From assembly GCA_963772335.1 (NCBI GenBank), contig CAVYXF010000005.1, positions 620,001-684,000 on the forward strand: DNA of 64,000 bases, given 5' to 3'. Below, one piece after another: positions 16,840 through 25,403 of the stretch (positions are counted from its first letter, which is position 1; each line of letters begins with the position of its first letter). The translations under genes and the position numbers were made by a program. Below the pieces are notes generated by a model. The model searched no databases. It saw only the letters and a list, made by a program, of their open reading frames with translations, and was not told where the DNA came from. This DNA comes from CAVYXF01 sp963772335. GTDB lineage: Bacteria > Pseudomonadota > Alphaproteobacteria > Rhizobiales > Rhodomicrobiaceae.

Positions 16840-17866
16840 ACTTCTGCTTGATCGTGTCCGTCGCATCGCGCACTTCGGCCGGATCGGACTCGATGAACTT
16901 GATCTGCGAGAGCGGCGTGCGGCTCGCCTTCTCTTTCACATCCGGACGCACCGAGCGCAGGCCGCCGAAGTCCGAGTTGAGCTGCTGGGCTTCATGGCTG
17001 AACATGAAGCTGTAGAACAGCTTGGCGGCATTGGGGTGCTGCGCGTGGGCAAGGATTGCGGCATTGCCGTAAGCGATCGAGGTGCCTTCAGTCGGATAGA
17101 CGATCTTGATCGGCACATTTTTTTCCTGAAGGATAAAGATGTTGTACTCATTGCCGTCCGCTTGGATCGGCCGCTCACCCTGTGACAGGATTTTGGGCGG
17201 CTCGGTCGAGGACTGCACCTGCATGACGTTCTGCTGACCAAGTTTTTGGAAGTAGTCCCAGCCCAGGAGCTTACTCAGGGCATAGGTGGCGGTCATCACA
17301 TTGCCACTGTAGCCGGGATGCGCCTTGACGATCTTGCTCTTGTATTTGGGGTCCAGGAGATCGGTCCACGTTTTAGGCGCGTCCTCCGGTTTGACGAGAT
17401 CAGACCGGTAGGCGAGCACGGTCAGCGTGGCGCGAAAGGCCGCATATTGGCCATCAGGATCGCGGTCGTCCTTCGGCCAGAGTTTGGCGACGTCCTCAGG
17501 GACGGCAGGCGTCAGCCAGCCCTGATCCTTGAACACCAGAAAATGCGCCGCGTCCGACGTCTCGATCACATCGGCATTGTAGACGCCGCTCGAATATTCC
17601 TGGCCGATTCTTTGGAAGATGCGCTCCGATCCCGCCCGCTCGACCTGGACCTTCATGCCTGGATATTTGGACTCGAACAGGTTGGCGAGCTTCTCGGCCA
17701 CCTGCACGTCCGTTGAGGTGTAGTAGACGACGGTCCCTTCTTTCGCCGCCGCTGCCACGAGGTCCGGCGTAACCGTATAGGGCGCCGGCGGCGCTGCCTG
17801 CGCCGCTTCGCCAAGGCATAGACCGGCCGCCAGCGTGGCGGCGAAGAGAGCTGACCGTTTCATCAT
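16817..17866 (-). CDS. ABC transporter periplasmic binding protein, AfuA/FbpA class
   Basis: A 349-residue secreted solute-binding protein. The signal peptide is MMKRSALFAATLAAGLCLG with likely cleavage after AAQA. Mature features include KEGTVVYYTSTD, LANLFESKYPGMKVQVERAG and SSGVYNADVIETSDA, typical of class II binding proteins for Fe3+ and related ligands. The tyrosine pair that binds ferric iron in FbpA is not obvious, so an organic ligand is possible. It is central in the ATPase-binding protein-permease operon; 9 bases separate it from the ATPase gene. Confidence 0.87.
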   Translation of the reverse strand: MMKRSALFAATLAAGLCLGEAAQAAPPAPYTVTPDLVAAAAKEGTVVYYTSTDVQVAEKLANLFESKYPGMKVQVERAGSERIFQRIGQEYSSGVYNADVIETSDAAHFLVFKDQGWLTPAVPEDVAKLWPKDDRDPDGQYAAFRATLTVLAYRSDLVKPEDAPKTWTDLLDPKYKSKIVKAHPGYSGNVMTATYALSKLLGWDYFQKLGQQNVMQVQSSTEPPKILSQGERPIQADGNEYNIFILQEKNVPIKIVYPTEGTSIAYGNAAILAHAQHPNAAKLFYSFMFSHEAQQLNSDFGGLRSVRPDVKEKASRTPLSQIKFIESDPAEVRDATDTIKQKYEQYFGT

Positions 17867-17875
17867 TTTTCCTCC

Positions 17876-18943
17876 CTATTGTGCAAGCGCCCGGCACGAA
17901 TCCGGCGGGCAATGAAGCCAGACCTGCTGGCCTGCCGGGATCGCGACATCGACGGGGGCAATGGCGCGGACCGTCTCGCCGCCGGAGAGGCCGAGAAGGT
18001 AATCCCGATGCGAGCCGAGATAAGTTTGACGGATGACCTCGCCGGTTGCCCAATTGCTCTGCGCGTCCGCGGATCTTTCCATGCAGAGGCGGACGTCGTG
18101 ATGGCGCACCGAGACGGCGGTCTCACCGCTGCCGCCAAAGTCACCGCTTCCACAGCGCAGGATCAGCCCGCCGCCGACATCGACCGCATCGGTACCAACT
18201 TTGCGACCGGTGAAGACGTTCGTGCCACCGATGAACTGGGCTACGAACCGGGATCGCGGGCGTTCATAGATGTCCTGAGGCGTTCCTGCCTGTTCGACCT
18301 TGCCATGGTTCATGACCACGATGGTGTCGGCGGCGGTCATCGCCTCGGTCTGATCGTGCGTCACGTAGATCGTGGTGTAGCGGAAGGCATCGTGCAGGCG
18401 GCGGATCTCGAAGCGCATTTCCTCCCGAAGATTGGCGTCGAGATTGGAGAGAGGCTCATCAAGTAGCAACGTCTCCGGCTCGATAACGAGCGCCCGCGCC
18501 AGCGAGACGCGTTGCTGCTGCCCGCCCGACAGCTCGCCCGGATAGCGCTCGCCCAACGCGGAAAGCTTCGTCGCCTCGAGGATCCGGCCCACTTTGCTGC
18601 GGATCTCGGTTTCACTGAGGCGCCGCAAACGTAATCCATAGGCGACATTTTCGAGCACCGTCATATGCGGCCAGAGCGCATAGCTCTGGAAAATCATCGA
18701 CATATTGCGGGTTTCGGGGGGATCTGCGGCCCCTGCGGAGGAAACTACACGGCCGCCAACGCGGATATTGCCGCTGGTGGGAGGCACGAAACCGGCGATG
18801 AGGCGGAGGGTTGTCGTCTTGCCGCAGCCTGAGGGGCCGAGGAGACAGACGAGACTGCCCTTCTCGATAGCCAGATTGACGTTGTTCACCACCGTCAGCT
18901 CGCCATAACGCTTGGTCAGCCCCTCCAAATCCACAAAGGCCAT
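17876..18943 (-). CDS. ABC transporter ATP-binding protein, FbpC/PotA class
   Basis: A 355-residue importer ATPase. Walker A GPSGCGKTT (residues 36-44), Q-loop IFQSYALWPHMTV, signature LSGGQQQRVSLARAL, Walker B LLLDEPLSNLDA and the switch His in YVTHDQTEAM are all intact. A C-terminal TOBE region follows (ATGEVIRQTYLGSHRDYLL). It energises the permease encoded at 15076-16839. The ATG at 18943 begins at homology; longer in-frame starts run through the operator at 19008-19019 and are rejected. Confidence 0.91.
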   Translation of the reverse strand: MAFVDLEGLTKRYGELTVVNNVNLAIEKGSLVCLLGPSGCGKTTTLRLIAGFVPPTSGNIRVGGRVVSSAGAADPPETRNMSMIFQSYALWPHMTVLENVAYGLRLRRLSETEIRSKVGRILEATKLSALGERYPGELSGGQQQRVSLARALVIEPETLLLDEPLSNLDANLREEMRFEIRRLHDAFRYTTIYVTHDQTEAMTAADTIVVMNHGKVEQAGTPQDIYERPRSRFVAQFIGGTNVFTGRKVGTDAVDVGGGLILRCGSGDFGGSGETAVSVRHHDVRLCMERSADAQSNWATGEVIRQTYLGSHRDYLLGLSGGETVRAIAPVDVAIPAGQQVWLHCPPDSCRALAQ

Positions 18944-19007
18944 GACGTTTCCTCGCTGCCGTTCCGGCATGTCGCGTTCGCAACGAGAACTCGATCTGCA
19001 TCTGTCA

Positions 19008-19019
19008 ATTGTCAACAAT
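19008..19019. promoter_or_regulatory. Operator site 3 upstream of ABC importer operon
   Basis: ATTGTCAACAAT, with arms ATTGT and ACAAT, is the core of operator sites 1 and 2. A second CTGTCAAT lies just before it (19002-19009). It is 65 bases upstream of the ATPase ATG. Confidence 0.55.
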
Positions 19020-19057
19020 AAACTAAAAATTTGATGCTTGGGGAAGCGATGAAGCTG

Positions 19058-19598
19058 TCATCCGAACAGCAATGACAGGCCGAGAAATACAAGTGAGCCG
19101 GCCGCGAGCATCGTAAGCGCGCTCGCCCTGTAGCTCAGGACGGCGAGCCCGACGGCTACGGCCACCAGCCACGCGATCCAGCCGCCATGAGCCCGGAGCA
19201 GCAGCGAGGCGACGCTTGAGAGGACGAGACCAGCGGCGATCGGGGCTAGTCCCTTCGTCACCGCCTGCTGCCAGCCTAGCGCCTGGGCGATTATGCCAGA
19301 AATAAGCGACGGCAAAGAGGAGCAGCGAGGAAGGCAGGAAGATTGCAAGAGTGGCAACCAGCGCACCGAGCCAACCGGCGACATGCCAGCCGATCAGTGT
19401 GACGAGCAGCGTGCCGGGTCCGGGCGCCACGCGGGAGACGGCGAACAGTTGGGCAAATTCGGTCGCGCTGAGCCAGTGCTCCTGATCGACAACGGCCCGC
19501 TGCATGTCGCCCAGGATCGGCACGCCGCCGCCGATCGTCATCAGCGAAAGCGGGGCGAACACCAGGGCGAGGGCGAGAAGGAGATTATCCTTGATCAC
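19058..19598 (-). CDS. Chromate-transporter-family protein, second half, apparent frameshift
   Basis: Membrane protein of the CHR family. A GTG start at 19598 overlaps the upstream chr gene by 14 bases. The first frame reads LLLALALVFAPLSLMTIGGG, LSATEFAQLFAVSRVAPGPG and LLLFAVAYFWHNR; then the frame shifts between about 19262 and 19300. The following WQQAVTKGLAPIAAGLVLSS and two hydrophobic helices are in the next frame, ending at 19058. One extra base explains this and gives 179 residues, normal for one half of a paired short-chain CHR transporter. Ions other than chromate may be carried. Confidence 0.75.
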
Positions 19599-20166
19599 GG
19601 TTGCCCCTTCGGAGCGCAAAGCCAATCCCAACCGGGGCCAGCACGCAAATCAGCAGCACAACAGAGAGATGAAACACACCGGAGCCGATGACCGTGACGG
19701 CGAAGAGCGAGGCGGATACCCAATCCATGCAGGCGTGTCGGGCGGCGCGATAGCCGACCGACAGCGACATACCGATCGCGGCAGCAGCGATGCCGGAAAG
19801 CAGGGCGCCAAATATCGGTGAGGCAGCGAGTTGTAAGATCAATGAACCGGCCAGAACGATGACGATCGCCGGCGGAACCACCACGGCCGCGAGCGCGGCG
19901 GCGGCACCCGCCATACCGCGGCAGCGATAGCCTATCCAGATTGCAAGATTGGTGACGTTGATACCGGGCAGCGCCTGGCTGATCGCCAAGCCGGTCAGGA
20001 ATTCCTCCTCCGTCAGCCAAGCCCGCCGCAACACGAATTCGGTGTGCATGATGCCGCTGATACCGCCCCCGAAGCTGGTGATGCCGAGTTTAGTGCAGGC
20101 CGCGATCAATGACCCCAGCCCGGGTTGAACCCGCCGGGCAGAGGTTTGCCCTATGCGTTCCTTCAT
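19585..20166 (-). CDS. Chromate-transporter-family protein, first half
   Basis: A 193-residue membrane protein of the CHR family. The typical FGGG motif is in KLGITSFGGGISGIMHTEFV, followed by EEEFLTGLAISQALPGINVTN and hydrophobic helices (AALAAVVVPPAIVIVLAGSL, LSVVLLICVLAPVGIGFAL). It forms a two-gene short-chain CHR pair with the adjacent frameshifted gene. Placement between the ABC importer and the gntR-tct operon, beside operator sites 3 and 4, suggests it belongs to the same regulon rather than to metal resistance. Confidence 0.82.
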   Translation of the reverse strand: MKERIGQTSARRVQPGLGSLIAACTKLGITSFGGGISGIMHTEFVLRRAWLTEEEFLTGLAISQALPGINVTNLAIWIGYRCRGMAGAAAALAAVVVPPAIVIVLAGSLILQLAASPIFGALLSGIAAAAIGMSLSVGYRAARHACMDWVSASLFAVTVIGSGVFHLSVVLLICVLAPVGIGFALRRGNRDQG

Positions 20167-20226
20167 TGAGCCTCTGTCAGTCGTGCTAGTGACGAGCCGA
20201 TTGGATAGCGTAGGCCAATTTTGTAG

Positions 20227-20245
20227 ACTGTTGACAGTTTTCAGT
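20227..20245. promoter_or_regulatory. Operator site 4 between chr and gntR 2
   Basis: ACTGTTGACAGTTTTCAGT differs from the 19-base operator at three positions. It lies 20 bases before the gntR-tct operon ATG and 60 before the divergent chr gene, placing both under one control. Confidence 0.6.
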
Positions 20246-20265
20246 AAACAACTATCCTGCCGTTA

Positions 20266-20949
20266 ATGAGTACGGAAATCGAGCTATTGCGGACGCATTC
20301 GCTGGCGAGCGCGCTGCGCCAGGAGATCGAAAGATTGATCCTGGCGGGAGAATTCGCGCCGGGCGATCGCATTAATGAGAACCTGCTTGCCTCGCGTTTC
20401 GCGGTGAGCCGGGGACCCGTGCGCGAGGCTTGCCGTGCCTTGGTCGAGAAAGGCTTTCTCGAGCTAATCCCCAAAAGAGGTGTCTTTGTCCGCCGCCTCG
20501 ATGAAGTGCAGGCGGGTGACCTCTATGACGTGCGGGCGGGATTGTTCGCGGCGGGCGCACGCCTGTTCGCCATGCGGGCTTCAGACGATCAGCTTGCCAG
20601 GCTCGAGGAACTCGTCAGCCTTATGGACGAGGCAGCCGGCGACAATGCCCTCGATGACTACTATCCACTCAATCTGGCATTTCACGAGGCTATTCTTGCG
20701 GGCGCGGGCAATACGCGCCTCTCGTCGGCCTATCGCGAGTTGATCAAGGAACTGCATCTCTTTCGAGAGCGCGGTCTGCTCCATGGCGGTGGTCTGGCGA
20801 TCTCGAATGCCGAACATCGCGACATTCTCGGCGCGCTGCAGCGGCGCGATCCGCAACAGGCCATGGAGATGGCTTTCATCCATGTCGAGCGGGGAAAGGC
20901 GCGCATGGTCCTTGCGGCCGCGCCGGGAGTGCATGCAGGAGCCGCCTGA
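20266..20949 (+). CDS. GntR family regulator, FCD domain (2)
   Basis: A 227-residue FadR-subfamily regulator. Winged-helix segments are ILAGEFAPGDRINENLLASR and FAVSRGPVREACRALVEKGF. The FCD domain has NLAFHEAILAGAGNTRLSS and SNAEHRDILGALQRRD with the conserved histidines. It is paralogous to the regulator at 14179-14889. First gene of a plus-strand operon with tctCBA, two MmgE/PrpD genes and an SDR. Operator site 4 immediately upstream suggests autoregulation. Confidence 0.89.
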   Translation: MSTEIELLRTHSLASALRQEIERLILAGEFAPGDRINENLLASRFAVSRGPVREACRALVEKGFLELIPKRGVFVRRLDEVQAGDLYDVRAGLFAAGARLFAMRASDDQLARLEELVSLMDEAAGDNALDDYYPLNLAFHEAILAGAGNTRLSSAYRELIKELHLFRERGLLHGGGLAISNAEHRDILGALQRRDPQQAMEMAFIHVERGKARMVLAAAPGVHAGAA

Positions 20950-20992
20950 GCGCGTCGGCGACAAGACTGTAAAGGGGCAGGGAGGATGGGCC

Positions 20993-21961
20993 ATGAGGAA
21001 ACGAGGATGGAGCACATGGTCAGGAGTGCTGGCGTTTGCCGCGGTTGCCGCTGCGGCTATGGTTACAGCGTTCGCGGCGGATAAATATCCGAGCGAGGTT
21101 GTAAAGCTGGTGACGCATTCCAGTCCCGGTGGTGGGAGTGATGTGTTCCTGCGCGAAATGATCCCGCATCTTTCGCCCATTCTCGGCGGCACCCTGATCG
21201 TCGACAACATTAAGGGCGGGAGCGGTGCGAAAGCCGTGGCGACGGTTGCGGCCGCCAAGCCAGATGGCGCGATGTTCTACGCGACCACGCCGACCTACAT
21301 TTACACCTCGCTACTCAGTCATCCGCCGGCGACCTATCAGGATCTGGAGCCGCTGGTAAACGTCTTTTATGACCCCGAGGTGATTTATACCGCCTCGGAT
21401 TCGGCATTTCCGGACCTCAAATCGGTGATCGCAGCCGCCAAGTCGGGGCGGGGCAAATGGGGCGCCGCCAATCCTGCCTCGCTGGAGCGCCAGGCGCTCG
21501 AGGAGATCAAGCGCAAAACCGGCGCAAATGCCTCGATCGTGACGTTCGAGGGCGGCGGCGATATGCTGATCAATATACTCAATCACAATCTCGATGCCGG
21601 GGTTGGCGAGGTCCAGGAAATCCGCGCTCAGCTCGATGCTGGAAAAGTGCGGATGCTGGCCGTGATCGGCGACCAGCGGCTCGAGCAATTTCCGGACATG
21701 CCGACGGCCAAAGAGCAGGGCGTTGATGTCGCCGTGCTGAAATTCCGTGGGCTTGCCGGTCCGAAGAACACCCCGCCCGAGGTTATCGCCGCCTGGGAGA
21801 CCGCGATCCCGATGCTCCTCGCCGATCCGGCCTACAAGAAGCTGTACACGGAGAACAATCTCCAGCCCGGCTTCATGAAACATGACGACTACGTCAAGTT
21901 CATCGGCCGATTTGCGGACGAGACGAAGGACTTCCTGCAGCAGAGCGGCGTTATCCAGTAG
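20993..21961 (+). CDS. tctC: Tripartite tricarboxylate transporter binding protein
   Basis: Periplasmic Bug/TctC receptor, 322 residues, with a signal peptide ending near AVAAAAMVTAFAADKYPS. The family pattern VKLVTHSSPGGGSDVFLRE, TLIVDNIKGGSGAKAV, AAKPDGAMFYATTPTYI and TFEGGGDMLINILNHNLDAG is clear. These proteins capture carboxylates (citrate, tartrate, glutarate, aromatic acids and others) for the TctAB membrane unit. The ATG at 20993 is preceded by GGGAGGATGG. The ligand cannot be read from the sequence. Confidence 0.9.
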   Translation: MRKRGWSTWSGVLAFAAVAAAAMVTAFAADKYPSEVVKLVTHSSPGGGSDVFLREMIPHLSPILGGTLIVDNIKGGSGAKAVATVAAAKPDGAMFYATTPTYIYTSLLSHPPATYQDLEPLVNVFYDPEVIYTASDSAFPDLKSVIAAAKSGRGKWGAANPASLERQALEEIKRKTGANASIVTFEGGGDMLINILNHNLDAGVGEVQEIRAQLDAGKVRMLAVIGDQRLEQFPDMPTAKEQGVDVAVLKFRGLAGPKNTPPEVIAAWETAIPMLLADPAYKKLYTENNLQPGFMKHDDYVKFIGRFADETKDFLQQSGVIQ

Positions 21962-21994
21962 GCCACCGCTTCGCGCTGGGCCGGAGATCATGCC

Positions 21995-22513
21995 ATGAAC
22001 CGCGATGTTGCCTGCGGGACCGTCACCTTGATCATCGCCATTGCCTATTACCTCGCAGCGACGGCAATTCCGGCGAGCCTGCTTGCCGATGCTGTGGGTC
22101 CCGGCGGCCTGCCAAAGGCTTATGCCTGGGCGCTCGGCATCCTGTCGCTGCTGCTGATCGGCCGTGCGTTTGTCACGCAGCCGGCCCCGCGCGAGGAGGC
22201 GTCCGTGCGGAGGGCGCTTCCATCCGAGCGAACAATCCCGGAGCCGGTCAGACCTCACCCGGCGATGTCCTTCAGGCAGGCTGCGGTGATGCTCGCAATC
22301 GGCGCGGCTTATATTCTGGCGCTGCCGTGGATCGGCTATGCTCTGGGCGTCGGACTTCTGATCCTGACAACCGTTTTCTACCAGAGCGGAAAGCGCGAGC
22401 CCTCGGCCGTCCTCGTCGCGGCGGCGGGCGCCGTGCTGTTCTGGGCGGTATTCGTGCTGGTGCTAGACATCCCGGAGCCGGTGGGCTTCTGGCCTGCGCT
22501 CCTGGGCTTCTGA
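21995..22513 (+). CDS. tctB: Tripartite tricarboxylate transporter small membrane subunit
   Basis: A 172-residue TctB with the usual four hydrophobic helices: VTLIIAIAYYLAATAI, AYAWALGILSLLLIG, QAAVMLAIGAAYILALPWIG and AVLFWAVFVLVLDIPEP. The central 40 residues form a hydrophilic loop. It lies between tctC and tctA, as in other TTT operons. Confidence 0.88.
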   Translation: MNRDVACGTVTLIIAIAYYLAATAIPASLLADAVGPGGLPKAYAWALGILSLLLIGRAFVTQPAPREEASVRRALPSERTIPEPVRPHPAMSFRQAAVMLAIGAAYILALPWIGYALGVGLLILTTVFYQSGKREPSAVLVAAAGAVLFWAVFVLVLDIPEPVGFWPALLGF

Positions 22514-22524
22514 GGAGCCGGACC

Positions 22525-24024
22525 ATGGAAAGTCTGGCCTCTATTTTTGTTGCACTCTTTACGACCCCGATCATTCCGGCGGCCATCGTCGGGGTGGCCT
22601 GGGGGATACTCGGCGGAGCGATGCCGGGAATATCGCCCTCGATTACCATGGCATTGCTGCTGCCGTTCACCTATGGAATGCACCCTTCCGCGGCGGTGGT
22701 TCTGCTCGGCTCGGCCTATTTCGGCGCTGAATATGGCGGATCGATTCCGGCGATATTGATCCGCACGCCCGGGACTAACGCGGCTGCGGCAACGCTGCTC
22801 GACGGCTATGCCATGAACCAGCAGGGCAAGGCTGGCGAGGCACTCGGCATCTCGCTTTACTCCGGCGTGGTAGGGGGCATCTTCGGGCTCCTAATGCTGA
22901 TTGCGCTGACCCGCCCGTTGTCTCAGATCGCACTCGCCTTCCAGCCGTCCTCTTATTTTGCCCTCGGCATACTCGGGCTCAGTGTCATTGCTTCGCTCTC
23001 CGGAGGCTCCCTCCTGAAGGGCCTCATGGCCGGCGTCCTTGGCCTGATGATCGCATCCATTGGCACCGATCCCGTAACGGGCATGAACCGCTTCACTTTG
23101 GGCAGTCCCGAGCTTCTCTCCGGCATTCCCCCGATCCTGGTAATGGTCGGCCTCTATGCCGTGAGCGAGCTGCTGGTTCCATCCAGCGACAATCGCGAAA
23201 AAGCCGACGCGTCGAAGGCGCGCATCGTGTTTCCCTCCGGCGCGGTCTGGCGGCGAATTGCGCTGCCGCAGATGATCGGCTGCGTGGTCGGCTTGATCGA
23301 GGGCGTGACACCTGGCGCGGGCGGCACCGTTGCGTCATTCCTCGCCTATAACGAGGCGCGGCGTTGGTCGCCGCATAAGGAGGAGTTCGGCCACGGCGCG
23401 CCGGAGGGCATTGCCGCGCCGGAGGCAGCCAATACCACGACCTCGAAGACGGCGCTGATACCCATGCTCAGCCTTGGCATCCCCGGCTCGAATTCGGCCG
23501 CGGTTTTGCTTGGCGGCTTCCTGATCCAGGGCGTCATCCCCGGCCCGATGCTGTTCGTCCAGCATGGCGATCTGGTGCGAGATCTCTATCTCGGCCTCGG
23601 GGTCAGCATCGTGGCGCTCGTCGCGGTGGGCTATCTCATCATGCCGCCGTGCATTTGGCTGGTGAACCGGCCCAAACCGTATTTGATGGCGTTCGTCTTC
23701 GCCCTGGTGCTCTCGGGGGCCTATGCGGTGGAGAATAGCCTGTTCCAGGTCGGCCTGGCGCTTGCTTTCGGTGTTGTCGGGTTCCTTATGCGTTATGTCC
23801 GGATGCCGCTGCTGCCGATGGTGCTGGGTGTTGTGCTGGGTTTCATGGTCGAGTCCAATTTCCGCCGGGCGCTGGTTCTCTCCGGAGGCGACCTGACGGC
23901 CTTTTTCACCGATCCAATCTCGGCCGGGCTGCTCACTCTGTCCGTGATCTTTGTCATCACCGCTCTCATCCGTCATTGGCGGGACAGCCGCCGCGGCGGC
24001 GCGGTATTGGAGGCCTATCGTTGA
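22525..24024 (+). CDS. tctA: Tripartite tricarboxylate transporter large permease
   Basis: A 499-residue permease, the expected TctA length, with about twelve membrane segments. Diagnostic stretches are GAMPGISPSITMALLLPFT, YFGAEYGGSIPAILIRTPG, EGVTPGAGGTVASFLAYNEA and SLGIPGSNSAAVLLGG. It forms the sodium- or proton-driven channel with TctB. The ATG at 22525 is 11 bases after the tctB stop. Its TGA overlaps the TTG start of the next gene. Confidence 0.93.
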   Translation: MESLASIFVALFTTPIIPAAIVGVAWGILGGAMPGISPSITMALLLPFTYGMHPSAAVVLLGSAYFGAEYGGSIPAILIRTPGTNAAAATLLDGYAMNQQGKAGEALGISLYSGVVGGIFGLLMLIALTRPLSQIALAFQPSSYFALGILGLSVIASLSGGSLLKGLMAGVLGLMIASIGTDPVTGMNRFTLGSPELLSGIPPILVMVGLYAVSELLVPSSDNREKADASKARIVFPSGAVWRRIALPQMIGCVVGLIEGVTPGAGGTVASFLAYNEARRWSPHKEEFGHGAPEGIAAPEAANTTTSKTALIPMLSLGIPGSNSAAVLLGGFLIQGVIPGPMLFVQHGDLVRDLYLGLGVSIVALVAVGYLIMPPCIWLVNRPKPYLMAFVFALVLSGAYAVENSLFQVGLALAFGVVGFLMRYVRMPLLPMVLGVVLGFMVESNFRRALVLSGGDLTAFFTDPISAGLLTLSVIFVITALIRHWRDSRRGGAVLEAYR

Positions 24025-25403
24025 GCGTCTCTTCATCGCCCTCCCCCACCGTCAGCGAGCATATTGCCGATTGGCTGGCCGCTCTGGCCGATAAGGATTT
24101 CGAGCCGGCCGTCATTGAAACCGCGCGCAAGCTCGTCGTCGACATTACCGGGCTTTGTATCGCCGCCAGGCATGAACCCTACATTGCCGCGACGCTCGGA
24201 GCCGTCGATCGCGGCGGCCAGTGCACCGCCCTCGGGCATGGCAGCGATTTCGACGCCTTCGGGGCTGCGCTCCTCAACGGAACGGCGGCTCATGGCGAAG
24301 ATTACGACGACACCTTCGAGGGCGGCCCCATTCACGCAGGCGCGGTCATCGTTCCCGCGATCCTGGCGGTCGCTCAGCGCGAACAGCTCAGCGGCGAGCG
24401 GGTGCTGCTCGGCATCGCCTCCGGTGTTGAGCTGTTCTGCCGGCTGGCGCTGGTTGCGCCCAAGGCGATCCATGCCGCCGGGTTTCATCCGACCGCGGTT
24501 CTCGGCGCACTCGCCGCCGCCGGCAGCGTCGGCGCCGCCCTCGGCCTGCCGCGGCAGCAGATCGCCGCCGGGCTTGGGATTGCCGGAAGCATGGCTGCGG
24601 GCATCATCGAATATCTGGGGGACGGGAGCTGGACCAAGCGCATGCACGCCGGCTGGGCCGCGCAGTCCGGTATTCGTGCGGCGCTGATGTCGCGCGGCGG
24701 CTTCATCGGCCCGCGCGCGGTGCTGGAGGGCCGGCACGGCTTCTTCAAGGCGTTCGCACCCTCGCGCCAGCCTGACTTCGCTCCGCTCTTCGAGGGCTTG
24801 GGTTCGCGCTGGATTATGGAGACCATCGCGTTCAAGCCCTATGCCTGCGGGACCATGACCCAGCCTTTCATCGATTGCGCCATCGCGCTGGCCGGGCGCG
24901 GTGTTGCTGTCGGCGATGTCGTTGACATCCTATGCACGGTGGGGGAGGGAACCGTGCATCGGCTCTGGGAGCCGCTGGATCTCAAGCATCGCCCGCCCAC
25001 TGCCTATGCCGCGAAGTTCTCGACGCCCTATTGCATGGCCATCGGCTTTGTTGAGGGAAAAGCGGGCCTTGCTCAGTTCACCGAGGAGAAGATCGCCGAT
25101 CCGCGTGTGCTCGGCCTTGCCGGGAAAATTCGCTATGAGATCGATCCGGACGACGAATATCCGCGCAATTTCACCGGTCATATCATCGCGCGCACCACCG
25201 ACGGAGCCGTGCACGACATCCGCCAGCCCTATATGCGCGGCGGCGCCCATGCGCCGCTGCCCGCCGCCGAGATCGAGACCAAATTCGCCGACAATGCCCG
25301 CTTCGGCGGATGGTCACCCGAGCGCGCCGAGCGCTTTCTCCTGATGGCGGCAAAGCTTTTCGAGGCGGCCGATATCGATTTGATCCGGGAGTTCGGCGCA
25401 TGA
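24021..25403 (+). CDS. MmgE/PrpD family protein (copy 2)
   Basis: A 460-residue member of the 2-methylcitrate dehydratase superfamily with HGEDYDDTFEGGPIHAGAV, HAAGFHPTAVLGALAAAGSV, TKRMHAGWAAQSG and FKPYACGTMTQPFIDCA. The best start is a TTG at 24021 overlapping the tctA stop (TTGA), consistent with coupling; no ATG precedes the homology inside the gap. The next gene overlaps by ATGA. Sequence is clearly different from copies 1 and 3, so it is not a recent duplication. Substrate unknown. Confidence 0.85.
   Translation: MSVSSSPSPTVSEHIADWLAALADKDFEPAVIETARKLVVDITGLCIAARHEPYIAATLGAVDRGGQCTALGHGSDFDAFGAALLNGTAAHGEDYDDTFEGGPIHAGAVIVPAILAVAQREQLSGERVLLGIASGVELFCRLALVAPKAIHAAGFHPTAVLGALAAAGSVGAALGLPRQQIAAGLGIAGSMAAGIIEYLGDGSWTKRMHAGWAAQSGIRAALMSRGGFIGPRAVLEGRHGFFKAFAPSRQPDFAPLFEGLGSRWIMETIAFKPYACGTMTQPFIDCAIALAGRGVAVGDVVDILCTVGEGTVHRLWEPLDLKHRPPTAYAAKFSTPYCMAIGFVEGKAGLAQFTEEKIADPRVLGLAGKIRYEIDPDDEYPRNFTGHIIARTTDGAVHDIRQPYMRGGAHAPLPAAEIETKFADNARFGGWSPERAERFLLMAAKLFEAADIDLIREFGA

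Noticed and set aside
15964..16851. 295-codon plus-strand open frame in the ABC permease gene
   Set aside because: Low-complexity charged translation and complete overlap with the permease.
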